The notes below the pieces were generated by a model. It made no database searches, had not been told where the DNA came from, and was given only the letters and a program-made list of their open reading frames with translations. This document shows, piece by piece, positions 25,797-35,125 of a stretch of DNA of 64,000 nt. Positions within the stretch are counted from its first letter, which is position 1. Every line of letters starts with the position of its first letter. The stretch comes from [Clostridium] symbiosum (GTDB taxonomy: Bacteria > Bacillota > Clostridia > Lachnospirales > Lachnospiraceae), in assembly GCA_036419695.1 (NCBI GenBank), contig CP143946.1:186001-250000 (forward strand), read 5' to 3'. A program made the translations under genes and the position numbers.

Positions 25797-26660
25797 ATGA
25801 ATATCGATATTAATACTAAGATGATCACTCTGTTGGGCACACCATTAAGCCAGTCCTTCGCTGCCAGGATGCAGAATAAAGCCTACGAGGCAGCCGGGCT
25901 GAATATGTGTTATTTCTACACAGAGATTGATAATGAACATCTGGGCGAAGTGGTAAACGGTCTCCGGTATATGAATTTTGCCGGTATGGCGGTGACAAAG
26001 CCCAACAAGGTAAAGGTGCTTGAGTACCTGGACGAACTTGACCCGTTATGTGAGAAGATGGGTTCCAGCAACACGGTGGTAAAAACGCCGGACGGCAAGC
26101 TGGTCGGTTACAATACGGACGGTGTGGGCTTCTACACTTCCCTGACCGAAGAGGGCGGTATCAAGGTGAATGAATGCGTATTCTTCTGCTTCGGCGGAGG
26201 TGGAGCCGGACGGGCAATGTGTTCCATCCTGGCCTACCACGGAGCAAGAAAAATTTACATCACCGATGCCTATGAGGAATGTGCCAAATCTCTCGTAAGC
26301 GACATCAACGAGAATTTTGCTCCGATTGCCGAGTTTGTACCATCCGGAGATTTCTCAAAACTGGCTGCCTGCGACGTAGTGTTAAATGCAAGCGGCATCG
26401 GTATGGGCGCTACGAAAGGCCAGAGCCTGCTGCCGAAAGAATATATTAAACCAAGTCAGTTCTACTTTGATGCATGTTACAATCCGGCTAAGACGCAGTT
26501 CTTACTGGATGCCGAAGAGAAAGGCTGCCAGATTCTGAACGGACTTGGAATGTCATTATATCAGGGCGCGGCTCAGATTGAGCTGTGGACAGATAAGAAA
26601 GCCCCGGTAGAAGTGATGCGCCAGGAGCTGCTGAAAATTGTGGCTGAGGGCAACGGCTGA
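25797..26660 (+). CDS. Shikimate/quinate dehydrogenase family protein
   Basis: 287 residues with AroE-family marks: GTPLSQSFAARMQN (variant of the shikimate-binding SxSP motif), VTKPNK with catalytic Lys71, GYNTDG with Asp108, the nucleotide-binding FGGGGAGRA, NASGIGMG and YNPAKT. It should oxidise or reduce a cyclohexane/cyclohexene carboxylate. The altered SxSP motif (QSFAA) and its place between a TIM-barrel dehydratase-like gene and a TRAP transporter suggest catabolism of quinate, shikimate or a similar compound rather than biosynthesis. The start at 25797 has AAGGA six bases upstream; an upstream TTG lacks a ribosome binding site. Confidence 0.83.
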   Translation: MNIDINTKMITLLGTPLSQSFAARMQNKAYEAAGLNMCYFYTEIDNEHLGEVVNGLRYMNFAGMAVTKPNKVKVLEYLDELDPLCEKMGSSNTVVKTPDGKLVGYNTDGVGFYTSLTEEGGIKVNECVFFCFGGGGAGRAMCSILAYHGARKIYITDAYEECAKSLVSDINENFAPIAEFVPSGDFSKLAACDVVLNASGIGMGATKGQSLLPKEYIKPSQFYFDACYNPAKTQFLLDAEEKGCQILNGLGMSLYQGAAQIELWTDKKAPVEVMRQELLKIVAEGNG

Positions 26661-26704
26661 TATTACAATCGGCCGGGAGTATGTAAAAAATGAGGAGGTA
26701 TAAG

Positions 26705-27259
26705 ATGAAAATTGTCAAATGGCTGGATGAGCACATGGAGGAATTCCTTCTGGTTATTCTGCTGATAATAATTTCCTGCGTCAGCCTACTGCAGGTCATT
26801 ATCAGAAAGATACCGTGGATCCCGTCCCTGACCTGGGCGGAGGAGTTTTGCCGGTTCTGCTGGATCTGGAGCGTGTTCCTGTCCCTTCCATACACAATCA
26901 GGATGGGAAATATGCTGAGGGTAGGGGTTCTCCTGGATATGATGCCCAACGTGGTACATAAAGTTATTAACATTGTCGTAGATTTCGTTACAACGGGCAG
27001 TATGGCTCTTTTGGCTTACCATTCCGTTGCAGTTGTTCAGTCAATCAAGGCCAGCGGTGAACCGTCACCGGCTATGCTGTGGCCGATGTGGATTGTATAC
27101 AGTGTTATGCTGATAGGTTTTGTTCTGGCTGTCCTCCGTGGGATTCAGCAGATTGTACTCCATATTAAGCATTTCAACGAGAAAGAATTAAGCACTCTCG
27201 AACAGACTATGCTTGAAGCGGCGGAAGAAGCTGCTCTGGCGAAAGGAGGAGAAGAATAG
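26705..27259 (+). CDS. TRAP transporter small permease subunit (DctQ type)
   Basis: 184 residues with four hydrophobic helices and the DctQ-type WAEEFCRFCWIWSVFL segment after the second helix. It partners the large subunit that starts one base after its stop codon, moving an organic acid with Na+. The start follows AGGAGG by six bases; an ATG 15 bases earlier contains that ribosome binding site and is rejected. The acidic C-terminal tail is unusual but not unprecedented. Confidence 0.9.
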   Translation: MKIVKWLDEHMEEFLLVILLIIISCVSLLQVIIRKIPWIPSLTWAEEFCRFCWIWSVFLSLPYTIRMGNMLRVGVLLDMMPNVVHKVINIVVDFVTTGSMALLAYHSVAVVQSIKASGEPSPAMLWPMWIVYSVMLIGFVLAVLRGIQQIVLHIKHFNEKELSTLEQTMLEAAEEAALAKGGEE

Positions 27260-28555
27260 ATGGCTGCACTGTTAGTATTTATAGTATTTCTGATTGGAAT
27301 TGCGATTTCCATACCGATCGGCGTCAGCATGATTCTGGGTTCCATCGCTCCCATTCTGACAATGGGCAAAGGAGGAACAATCGTTCAGCTCCTGAATAAC
27401 ACATTTGCCGGAGCCAACTCCACACCTATCCTGGCGGTTCCCCTTTTCATCCTGGGCGGCGTCATCATGGCAAAGGGTGGTATTTCAAAGAAACTGTTTA
27501 ACTTTTTCTCTTATTTTGCAGGCAGGATGCCGGGAGGCCTTCCCTGTGCGGTAATTCTGACCTGTCTGTTTTACGGAGCCATCTCCGGTTCCGGTCCGGC
27601 TACAACGGCAGCCGTAGGTTCCATGTGTGTTCCTTTCCTTACGGATCTGGGATATGAGAAGAAATGGAGCGCCGGCCTGATTGCAGTTGCCGGAGGACTG
27701 GGAGTTATTATCCCTCCGTCCATTCCGTTTGTACTTTATTCACTGGCAACGGGCGTTTCCACAGGAGATCTGTTCCTGGGCGGCGTATTCCCGGGTATCC
27801 TGATTGGTCTCTTCCTGATGATTTACGCGGTATACTACTGTGTACGCCACGGTGAGGACAGAGCGTTAATTGACGCCAGAATGCAGGAACTGCGTGCCAC
27901 CGGACTTGGAAAACTGTTTGCAGACAGCTTCTGGGCTCTGCTTTGCCCGGTAATCGTTCTCGGCGGTATCTATACAGGTTTTGTTACACCAACTGAGGCT
28001 GCGACACTTTCTGTATTCTATGCAATTATCGTTTCCCTGTTCATCTACAAATCCATTAAGGCGAACGAACTGATTCCTTTCCTCTGTGAATCGGTTAAGA
28101 CATACGGCGGTCTGGCTTTCGTACTTGCATTTGCAACTGCATTCGGACGTGTGCTCTCCCTTACAAGAGCGACAAAAGCCGTTGAAACATTTATCCTTGG
28201 CAACTTCCATTCCGGTATTGCAATTCTGACCGTACTGGCTATCATCTTCCTGATTCTCGGCATGGTTATGGATACCGGCCCAGCTATCATCATCCTGGCT
28301 CCGGTTGTGCTTCCGGCCGTTCAGGCTCTGGGCGTTGACCCGGTACACTTTGGTGTTGTCCTGGTATGCTGCCTTTCCATCGGTCTGGCTACGCCGCCCT
28401 TTGGACTCGACCTGTTCGTGGCAGGTAATATTGCGGAAGAGCCGCCTATGGCGGTGGCAAAGAAAGCTGTGCCGTTTATGCTGGCTTTCCTGGTTGCCCT
28501 GTTAGTTATCGTATACGTTCCGTGGTTCTCCACGTATCTGCCAAATATATTCTAA
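27260..28555 (+). CDS. TRAP transporter large permease subunit (DctM type)
   Basis: 431 residues with twelve or so helices and DctM marks: GAISGSGPATTAAVGSMCVPFL, GLGVIIPPSIPFVLYSL, VTPTEAATLSVFYA, and near the end ATPPFGLDLFVAGNIA. This subunit forms the ion-coupled transport path. It is translationally coupled to the small subunit (GAATAGATG) and followed by the binding protein, so the Q-M-P set is complete. Confidence 0.95.
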   Translation: MAALLVFIVFLIGIAISIPIGVSMILGSIAPILTMGKGGTIVQLLNNTFAGANSTPILAVPLFILGGVIMAKGGISKKLFNFFSYFAGRMPGGLPCAVILTCLFYGAISGSGPATTAAVGSMCVPFLTDLGYEKKWSAGLIAVAGGLGVIIPPSIPFVLYSLATGVSTGDLFLGGVFPGILIGLFLMIYAVYYCVRHGEDRALIDARMQELRATGLGKLFADSFWALLCPVIVLGGIYTGFVTPTEAATLSVFYAIIVSLFIYKSIKANELIPFLCESVKTYGGLAFVLAFATAFGRVLSLTRATKAVETFILGNFHSGIAILTVLAIIFLILGMVMDTGPAIIILAPVVLPAVQALGVDPVHFGVVLVCCLSIGLATPPFGLDLFVAGNIAEEPPMAVAKKAVPFMLAFLVALLVIVYVPWFSTYLPNIF

Positions 28556-28638
28556 GGGCAGGGGAACGGCTTGAAACAGAGGTTAAGTTACATATTTAAC
28601 ACGTAAATACAAAACAAATTTTAAGGAGGATTATAGTA

Positions 28639-29778
28639 ATGAGAAAAATTACAGCATTGGTTCTGGCTACAGCGATGGCAGCATCATTAACAGCCTGCGG
28701 AGGCGGCGGAAAGACTTCTGAACCGGCGGCAGGAACACAGAGTGCAGGAGAGGCTGCAAAGACGGAAGCACCGGCAGATACAGCGGCGCCGGCAGCAGAC
28801 GCGGCAGATGCAGCGAGTTACGACGACCTGGACGCCGTATCCCTGATTGCAGCGGACAACAGCAGTAAAGGCGCCGCAGCACAGCTCTTTGGTGAGCTGG
28901 TAGCGGAGAAAGTAGATGCGATTACAGGCGGAAAGCTGACAATTGAATACTTCCCGAACAGTGAGCTGGGCGACGACGGTGACCTTCTCCGTCAGCAGCA
29001 GTCCAACGATATCCAGATTGTAGTGTGCCAGACGGCTCCGGTTGTATCCTTTGTACCGGGCGTGGCGGTATTCGACCTTCCTATGGTATTCTCCAAATAT
29101 GACGGCGATACAATCGACAAGGTTTTAAACGGCAGCGACTCCGCTTTCCGTCAGGAACTGAACAGCGCCTATGAAGCAGCAGGAACACATCTTCTGGGAG
29201 TTCTTCAGAATGCAACCTACCGTCTCACAACGGCCAACAAAGAGCTGAACACACTGGCTGATTTCAAGGCTCTTCAGATCCGTACAATGAACAACAGCAA
29301 CCATATGGCATTCTGGACGGCAATCGGCGCTGAGCCGACACCTCTTGCATGGTCTGAGGTATACTTTGCACTGCAGAGCGGTACAATTGATGCAGAAGAA
29401 AACGCAGCTGATACGGTTGTAGGCGCTAACCTGAACGAGGTTCAGAGCGTACTGGCCTGCACAAACCATATTCTCTATGCAAACCAGATGTCCATCAACA
29501 AAGAAGCATATGACGCCCTTGATCCTGCTTTCCAGGCAGCTCTCAACCAGGCCGTATCAGAGGCAATGGCCGAGCTTCGTCCACAGCTTGCGGATATCGA
29601 TGCAAACAATAAAAAGACCCTTCAGGACAAAGGCATGAAACTCATCGAGTATGATAACGCTTTCTATGATGAAATCCTTGCCCTGGATACAGTTCAGAAA
29701 CTCTACACCGACATTGACACACAGTGCGGCGGACTTGGAACAACTCTTCAGGAGTCCCTGGAAAGTGCAGCAAAATAA
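28639..29778 (+). CDS. TRAP transporter substrate-binding lipoprotein (DctP type)
   Basis: 379 residues. The lipoprotein signal MRKITALVLATAMAASLTACGGG has its lipobox cysteine at position 20, followed by an Ala/Pro/Glu-rich linker of about 45 residues, then the DctP fold (LFGELVAEKVDAITGGKLTIEYFPNSELGDD, LGVLQNATYRLTT, LKALQIRTM-like FKALQIRTMNN, and the carboxylate-binding Arg in that segment). It should bind an organic acid outside the cell. A strong AAGGAGG precedes the ATG. Compared with the small and large subunits it looks more highly codon-biased, as expected for an abundant binding protein. Confidence 0.93.
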   Translation: MRKITALVLATAMAASLTACGGGGKTSEPAAGTQSAGEAAKTEAPADTAAPAADAADAASYDDLDAVSLIAADNSSKGAAAQLFGELVAEKVDAITGGKLTIEYFPNSELGDDGDLLRQQQSNDIQIVVCQTAPVVSFVPGVAVFDLPMVFSKYDGDTIDKVLNGSDSAFRQELNSAYEAAGTHLLGVLQNATYRLTTANKELNTLADFKALQIRTMNNSNHMAFWTAIGAEPTPLAWSEVYFALQSGTIDAEENAADTVVGANLNEVQSVLACTNHILYANQMSINKEAYDALDPAFQAALNQAVSEAMAELRPQLADIDANNKKTLQDKGMKLIEYDNAFYDEILALDTVQKLYTDIDTQCGGLGTTLQESLESAAK

Positions 29779-29886
29779 AGAGCTGCAGTTACTGATTCAA
29801 GCAGACGGATGTCACCGGGCGTGCGGCCTGCCGCAGCCCGGGACTCCTTATATCGCAGATGACGGCGGAAAGACCAGGAGGCAGAT

Positions 29887-30798
29887 ATGGCTCAGACCAG
29901 TCAGAAACAGGCGTTTCCATTATTATTTTTCACATTTTTCATCTGGGGAAGCATCTATGTGACCGGAAAGATGATTGCCGCCGATATACCGGCTTCCCTG
30001 GTGGCGTGTTTAAGATGTGTATCCGCCATGATCCCTCTGCTGTTCATGTCACGGAAATATCTGAAAACAAACATAGACGGCGCAGATCGGAAGTATTTTG
30101 TTCTTGTAGGCGCACTCGGTTACTTTCTGACAATTCAGATGATTCAGCTGGGCATTGCGCTTACGGGGGCATCGATGGCGGCCCTGATTAATGCAATGAC
30201 TCCGGTAGCGGTGACCATCCTTGCGGCATTCATCCTCAAGGAAAAAATTACCCCGGTAAAATGCCTGTGCCTTGTTCTGGCGCTGGCAGGAACCATTGTC
30301 ATCACCAGCGGCACCTCCACTCATGGGGAGACACTTGGAATCGTCGTGGTTCTGGTGGGAGTCGTGTCTTTTGCCGCGGCCTCCGTTTACATGCGCAGAC
30401 TGACTGCGAAGTATCCGGCGGTCCTGGTGACCACCTACAGTATGGCCGTCAGCCTGATTTTCCACATTCCCGTGGGAATTGTGGCGGTTTGTACACAGCC
30501 GGTTTCGGTTACCCCGCTCAGCGTGGCGGTAATCCTTTATCTCGGTTTTGCAGGTTCCGGCCTGGCGCAGTATACCTGGACGAAATGCCTGTCCATGCTG
30601 CCGGCGAGCACCTGTTCCCTGTTTTACCCGTTACAGCCTGCCTTTGCAGCGCTTTTGGGAGCCTGGCTTCTGGGTGAAACCTTTACCCCTGCATTTTTCA
30701 TCGGACTGCTCCTGATTTCACTGGACGTAGTTCTCAATACATGGGAGACGCGCCAGCTTGACAAAGAGCGGGCAGCAGCAGAATCCTCCAATACATAA
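29887..30798 (+). CDS. EamA/DMT family permease
   Basis: 303 residues with ten predicted helices in two EamA repeats (FFIWGSIYVTGKMIAADIPASLVACLRC at the start; GFAGSGLAQYTWTKCLSMLPASTCSLFYPLQPAFAALLG in the second half). DMT proteins exchange or export small metabolites. It may release an end product of the TRAP-fed pathway (inference). AGGAGG precedes the ATG. Confidence 0.9.
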   Translation: MAQTSQKQAFPLLFFTFFIWGSIYVTGKMIAADIPASLVACLRCVSAMIPLLFMSRKYLKTNIDGADRKYFVLVGALGYFLTIQMIQLGIALTGASMAALINAMTPVAVTILAAFILKEKITPVKCLCLVLALAGTIVITSGTSTHGETLGIVVVLVGVVSFAAASVYMRRLTAKYPAVLVTTYSMAVSLIFHIPVGIVAVCTQPVSVTPLSVAVILYLGFAGSGLAQYTWTKCLSMLPASTCSLFYPLQPAFAALLGAWLLGETFTPAFFIGLLLISLDVVLNTWETRQLDKERAAAESSNT

Positions 30799-30874
30799 AA
30801 CGGTTGCGGTTTCCCGGAAACTTATAGATAATAGGAACGGGGAAACATGCAGAAAAGCGTTAGGAGGATTACAC

Positions 30875-31786
30875 ATGAATTTGCAGTGGCTGTATTATTT
30901 TAACACGATTGCAGAGCTGGAGCACTATACGAGGTCGGCGGAAAAGCTGCACGTAAGTCAGTCAAATTTAAGCCATGCCATCAAGGAACTGGAAAATGAA
31001 CTTGGGGCAGAGTTGTTTGAGCGGCAGGGACGCAATATCAAATTAACCAAGTATGGTGAAATATTTCAGCCATATGTTCAAAGGACTATAAATTCACTGG
31101 AGGACGGCATTACGACGCTAAAAGGGTATATCGATCCAAATGAAGGGACGATATCTCTGGCGGGATTTCCGTCGATGGCTCAATTTGCACCGGATCTTAT
31201 GGTGCGGTACCAGTCGGATACCAACCGGCTGGGCGTACAGTTCCAGTACAGCCAGGAGGGTTGGAAGACGCTCTACAGCATGCTGCTGGACGGTTCGGTC
31301 GACCTGATACTGTCAACAAGACTTAATCACCCGCAGGTTGAAGCTGCTTACATAGGAACGCACCGCCTGGTGGTGCTGGCGCCGGAAGGGCACCGGCTTG
31401 CCGGGGAGGGAAGCGTGGATTTGAGGGAGCTGGACGGCGAGAGCTTTATCGCCTTTGACCCCAGTGGCCAGCTGAGAAACCAGCTGGATGAGATTTTCAG
31501 GGAGCTTGGAATCTGTCCCAATATTGTCATGGAGACACTGAGCGATCAGATTATTTACGGGATGGTGGCAGCCAGACGCGGGATAGCAATTGTACCCTAT
31601 CCTCTGGCCGGGGCGCCTTACAACACAGAGATTCTGCCCATTGCCAACGACATTCCCCAGCGTAAGCTGTACCTGCAGTGGAATAAGGAGCGGTATATCC
31701 CTCCGGCAGCCAAGTATTTCCGGGACTATGTCATCCGAAGCGGAGAAGTGTTCGAACAGTATATGGAACACCATGGACTGATATAG
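30875..31786 (+). CDS. LysR family transcriptional regulator
   Basis: 303 residues: N-terminal HTH (YTRSAEKLHVSQSNLSHAIKELENELGAELF) and an effector domain. The start is MNLQWLYYF with TAGGAGG eight bases upstream; the frame extends 39 codons further into the permease gene without a ribosome binding site. It follows the DMT gene by 76 bases, so it probably belongs to the same transcript and senses a substrate of the TRAP pathway. Confidence 0.9.
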   Translation: MNLQWLYYFNTIAELEHYTRSAEKLHVSQSNLSHAIKELENELGAELFERQGRNIKLTKYGEIFQPYVQRTINSLEDGITTLKGYIDPNEGTISLAGFPSMAQFAPDLMVRYQSDTNRLGVQFQYSQEGWKTLYSMLLDGSVDLILSTRLNHPQVEAAYIGTHRLVVLAPEGHRLAGEGSVDLRELDGESFIAFDPSGQLRNQLDEIFRELGICPNIVMETLSDQIIYGMVAARRGIAIVPYPLAGAPYNTEILPIANDIPQRKLYLQWNKERYIPPAAKYFRDYVIRSGEVFEQYMEHHGLI

Positions 31787-31814
31787 ACGGAGCGGAAGCT
31801 GTTATAGGAAATAT

Positions 31815-31843
31815 GGATATTATTGAATCATTAACTGATATCC
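31815..31843 (+). promoter_or_regulatory. Dyad before ThDP enzyme gene A
   Basis: GGATAT-N17-ATATCC, with a TACAAT -10-like box about 50 bases downstream and no good -35. This fits an activator-dependent promoter, possibly served by the adjacent LysR protein. Confidence 0.35.
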
Positions 31844-31941
31844 AAAATGTTAAGAAATGGTTAGAGATACGGAAAATGAACCAAAAACAGATACAATAAA
31901 ACGTATAAGCGAAAAGAAAGAATCTAAATGGAGGAACAACT

Positions 31942-33777
31942 ATGAGTAAGAAACTGGTTTCCGATTTAATGGTAGATTACCTGGAACGCCGTGATGTGAA
32001 ATATGTATTCGGCCTCTGCGGACATACGGTAATTGGCCTGCTGGACGCTCTGTCCCGCAATGATAAAGTAAAATATATCTCAAACAGACATGAGGCGGTG
32101 GCATCCACTGCGGCAGACGGCTATGCCCGTCTTACACACAAGGCATCCGTTGTATTATGCCACCTCGGACCTGGCCTTACAAACGTGCTGACCGGTGTTG
32201 CCAATGCGGCTTTCGATTCCATCCCGATGGTAGTTATCGCAGGCGATGTACCGAGCTACTACTTCGGCCGCCATCCTCATCAGGAAGTAAATATGCACGG
32301 CGACGCAACTCAGTACAAGATGCTTGAGCCGGTTGTTAAACGCGCATGGCGTGTAGACGATGTGGAAGCTCTTCCCGACATCATGGATAAGGCATTCCGC
32401 CTTGCTGAGTCCGGCCGTCCCGGACCTGTCCTGATTGATATGCCGATGGATATGTTCTCACGCGAGATGGAAGATTATCTCTGGGATCGTACTTATAAAG
32501 ACAGCCATTTGACCATGCGTCCTGCACTGGATCCGGCAGCCGCCAAAGCCATTGCCAAGAAACTCGTTGAGGCAAAGAGCCCGGTGCTCCATGCCGGCGG
32601 CGGAATCCTGCTTTCCCAGGCATCCGAAGAACTGGCTGCCCTGGCCGAGTTTCTGGATATTCCGGTATCTCGTACACTGATGGGACAGGGATGCCTCTCA
32701 GACCGTCATCCTCTTATGATTGGACAGACAGGTTTCTGGGGACTTGAATTTACACATTCCCTTACCACAAAAGCCGATGTCATCCTTGGCCTTGGAACAC
32801 GTTTCGCAGAGGCGGACAGCTCCAGCTGGTACCGCGGCGTAACCTTTGACCCTGACTATACGACATTCCTTCAGATCGATATTGATCCGATGGAAATCGG
32901 CCGCAACTATCCGGTTGAAATCGGCGCCATCGGCGACCTGAAGATTGGCCTGGCACAGATTCTGGAAGAAGTTAAGAAGATCTGTCCGGAAGGCAAGAAG
33001 AATCCTGAGCTGAGGGCAAAGATTGCCGAGGCAAAGGCAGCTTTCAAGAACACGAACGTTGATATTGCAAACGACAACCGCTTCCCGATGACTCCACAGC
33101 GCATCTTAAAGGATGTAAAGGAAGTTATTCCGGAAGATGCAGTAATCTTCACCGATGTAGGCTGGAACAAGAACGGTGTTGCACAGCAGTTCGACATCAC
33201 GGTTCCGGGAACCATCCATCACTCCTCCGGCCTTGCGACAATGGGCTTTGGCGCATCCGCAGTACTCGGCGGCAAGATGGCTGCTCCTGATAAAATCTGC
33301 CTGACGCTGACAGGCGACGGCGGCTTCGGTGTAAACCCAACCTGCCTTGCAACTGCAGTAGAGCAGAATATCGCATGTACATGGGTGGTTATGAACAACT
33401 CCGCATTTGGTACAATCGCAGGACTTGAGAATGCCAACTACCATACAAAATTCGGTACCGTATTCCACACACCGGACGGTGAGAGCTACACACCACGCTG
33501 GGCCGATGTTGCAAAAGCATACGGCGTTGAGTCCATCTGTGTAAGCTCCGCAGAAGAGTTTAAACCGGCCCTTGAGAAAGCACTGGAAGCCAACAGGGCA
33601 GGACGTCCGTTCCTGGTAGAGGCTCCGATGGAGAACATCGTGGTTCCAACCCCAGGCTGCTGGAATATCAACGATATCTTCAGCCCGAACGACCTTGTAA
33701 AAGAAGGTAAGCTGGTGAAGGATGAGCACGGAAGATTCGTAGCTCCAAGCCATGCAAAATCCCACAATGCGAAATAA
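31942..33777 (+). CDS. Thiamine-diphosphate enzyme, acetolactate-synthase-like (copy A)
   Basis: 611 residues in the PYR, middle and PP domain order of the POX/ALS family. Catalytic Glu51 lies in NRHEAVASTAADGYA; the ThDP-Mg motif runs from GDG (458-460) to NN (485-486). Members decarboxylate, ligate or, as IolD and cyclohexane-1,2-dione hydrolase, hydrolytically open carbocyclic diones. Residues that would define acetolactate synthase are not evident and no small regulatory subunit is nearby, so a catabolic role is more likely. AGGAACAAC-type spacing and a strong GGAGG set the start. Copy B at 42.1 kb is very similar along its whole length. Confidence 0.85.
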   Translation: MSKKLVSDLMVDYLERRDVKYVFGLCGHTVIGLLDALSRNDKVKYISNRHEAVASTAADGYARLTHKASVVLCHLGPGLTNVLTGVANAAFDSIPMVVIAGDVPSYYFGRHPHQEVNMHGDATQYKMLEPVVKRAWRVDDVEALPDIMDKAFRLAESGRPGPVLIDMPMDMFSREMEDYLWDRTYKDSHLTMRPALDPAAAKAIAKKLVEAKSPVLHAGGGILLSQASEELAALAEFLDIPVSRTLMGQGCLSDRHPLMIGQTGFWGLEFTHSLTTKADVILGLGTRFAEADSSSWYRGVTFDPDYTTFLQIDIDPMEIGRNYPVEIGAIGDLKIGLAQILEEVKKICPEGKKNPELRAKIAEAKAAFKNTNVDIANDNRFPMTPQRILKDVKEVIPEDAVIFTDVGWNKNGVAQQFDITVPGTIHHSSGLATMGFGASAVLGGKMAAPDKICLTLTGDGGFGVNPTCLATAVEQNIACTWVVMNNSAFGTIAGLENANYHTKFGTVFHTPDGESYTPRWADVAKAYGVESICVSSAEEFKPALEKALEANRAGRPFLVEAPMENIVVPTPGCWNINDIFSPNDLVKEGKLVKDEHGRFVAPSHAKSHNAK

Positions 33778-33795
33778 GAAATAAAGTAAAAAGAC

Positions 33796-33866
33796 ATAAA
33801 GCGGCCAAGTAATAAAGCAGCCAAGTAATATAGCACATAAGCAATAAAGCACATAAGTAATAAATG
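33796..33866 (+). repeat. Four 16-bp tandem repeats after ThDP gene A
   Basis: ATAAAGCGGCCAAGTA, ATAAAGCAGCCAAGTA, ATATAGCACATAAGCA and ATAAAGCACATAAGTA follow each other exactly, with a partial fifth unit. They lie between the stop codon and the terminator. Confidence 0.8.
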
Positions 33867-33871
33867 AAAGG

Positions 33872-33911
33872 GAGCCGCCAAATCACCTGAGTTTCAGTGA
33901 TTTGGCGGCTC
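33872..33911. terminator. Bidirectional terminator
   Basis: GAGCCGCCAAATCAC with a perfect complement and a 10-nt loop, between the convergent ThDP gene A and the ornithine-cyclodeaminase-family gene. Confidence 0.85.
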
Positions 33912-33955
33912 TCTCAATTGAGTTCCGGTATGTTAAGGCCAGGCGGTGGGGGCGC

Positions 33956-35080
33956 CTATGCCAGATCCGGTTTTTCCCACAGGTTCAGCGAAGTGCCGAG
34001 TCCCAGTTTCTTTGCGTTCTGGAGCAGCTGGTATCCCCAGGCTACGTCATAGACCGGCATACCGCCCATACCGAACAGAATCTTCTCATCCTCGTTCTTG
34101 CGTCCCGGGATCTTGCCTGCCGTGATGTCTCCGAGATTGTCAATCTGTTTTTTCGTCATAAGGCCCTCATCAATTAAATCGAGATATTTCGTACCAATCA
34201 GTCCCATGATATTCCAATACGGCGTTGTAAGTTCCTCCGACCATGCCTCGTACATCTTCCAGTTATCTACTACACGGCGGCAGCGGTCGCTGATCAGGAA
34301 ATCAGAATCCATGTCAATACCGGCCGGGAGTGAGACAAATACGCCGGGTTTCAGCCAGTCTTCTTCAATGCGCGGATAAACTTTTCCGGAAGCCGCGACA
34401 TTGACAATATCGGCTCCGCGGACAGCGTCCTCAACGCTGGAGCAGATCTCCACGTTTTTAACCGTCGGATAAGTCTCTCTGATAAAGGCGGCCAGACGCT
34501 CGGCCGGTTCCGGGAATACATCGTAGATGCGTACGGTTTCAATCCCCGGCCTGCTGTCGATGAGGGACATAAAGCAGGTACGGCTGATAACGCCGGCTGC
34601 GATCAGGGCGCATGTTTTAGCGTCTTCCCTGGCAAGGTATTTTGCTCCCACGCCTGGGATTGCTCCCGTTCTGATTGCACTGATCAGGTTGGCGCTCATC
34701 AGGGCCAGAGGAGCTCCCGTATCGGCGTCATTGAGCATTACCATGAGAATGGAGCGGGGCAGTCCCTTTTCCAGGTTTGCCTTATTTGATCCGTACCATT
34801 TTTCTCCCGCAACATGGAACCGGCCGCCCAGATAGGTTGTCATTGCCATAAAACGGCGGTCTGGTCCGTTCTTAGGCATATTTGGGAACTGCGGTTCATC
34901 CGGGAATGAGATCAGGATGCCGTGGGAATTGTGGTTTCTTCCGCCCATGACATAGTCTCCCTGTCCCAGGAGGGTAAATACTTCCTCCATCACGCCGACA
35001 CATTCATGCATGTTCTTGACACCGGCTTTAATCATTTCCTGCTCATCCAGATACAAAAAATCAATTTTTGTGCTGCTCAT
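33956..35080 (-). CDS. Ornithine cyclodeaminase/mu-crystallin family protein ('tyramine oxidase subunit B' type)
   Basis: 374 residues. The family Rossmann domain and the substrate segment are visible (LMSANLISAIRTGAIPGVGAKYLAREDAKTCALIAAGV, then RIYDVFPEPAERLAAF, and DIVNVAASGKVYPRI). Relatives reduce or oxidise ketimine/imino acids, cyclise ornithine or, as SbnB, split an opine-like intermediate with NAD. It follows the GltS-like symporter by 45 bases on the same strand, so it shares the sigma-54 promoter and probably acts on what the symporter imports. AAAGGAGG precedes the ATG. The name 'tyramine oxidase subunit B' is only a family label. Confidence 0.8.
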   Translation of the reverse strand: MSSTKIDFLYLDEQEMIKAGVKNMHECVGVMEEVFTLLGQGDYVMGGRNHNSHGILISFPDEPQFPNMPKNGPDRRFMAMTTYLGGRFHVAGEKWYGSNKANLEKGLPRSILMVMLNDADTGAPLALMSANLISAIRTGAIPGVGAKYLAREDAKTCALIAAGVISRTCFMSLIDSRPGIETVRIYDVFPEPAERLAAFIRETYPTVKNVEICSSVEDAVRGADIVNVAASGKVYPRIEEDWLKPGVFVSLPAGIDMDSDFLISDRCRRVVDNWKMYEAWSEELTTPYWNIMGLIGTKYLDLIDEGLMTKKQIDNLGDITAGKIPGRKNEDEKILFGMGGMPVYDVAWGYQLLQNAKKLGLGTSLNLWEKPDLA

Positions 35081-35125
35081 AATAAAAATCCTCCTTTATT
35101 TTTAAATTCATTACTTTCTTTCACT

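Noticed and set aside
31942..33777. Assignment of the ThDP enzyme as acetolactate synthase IlvB
   Set aside because: No ilvN or other branched-chain genes nearby, and catabolic neighbours with a paralogue in a similar setting.
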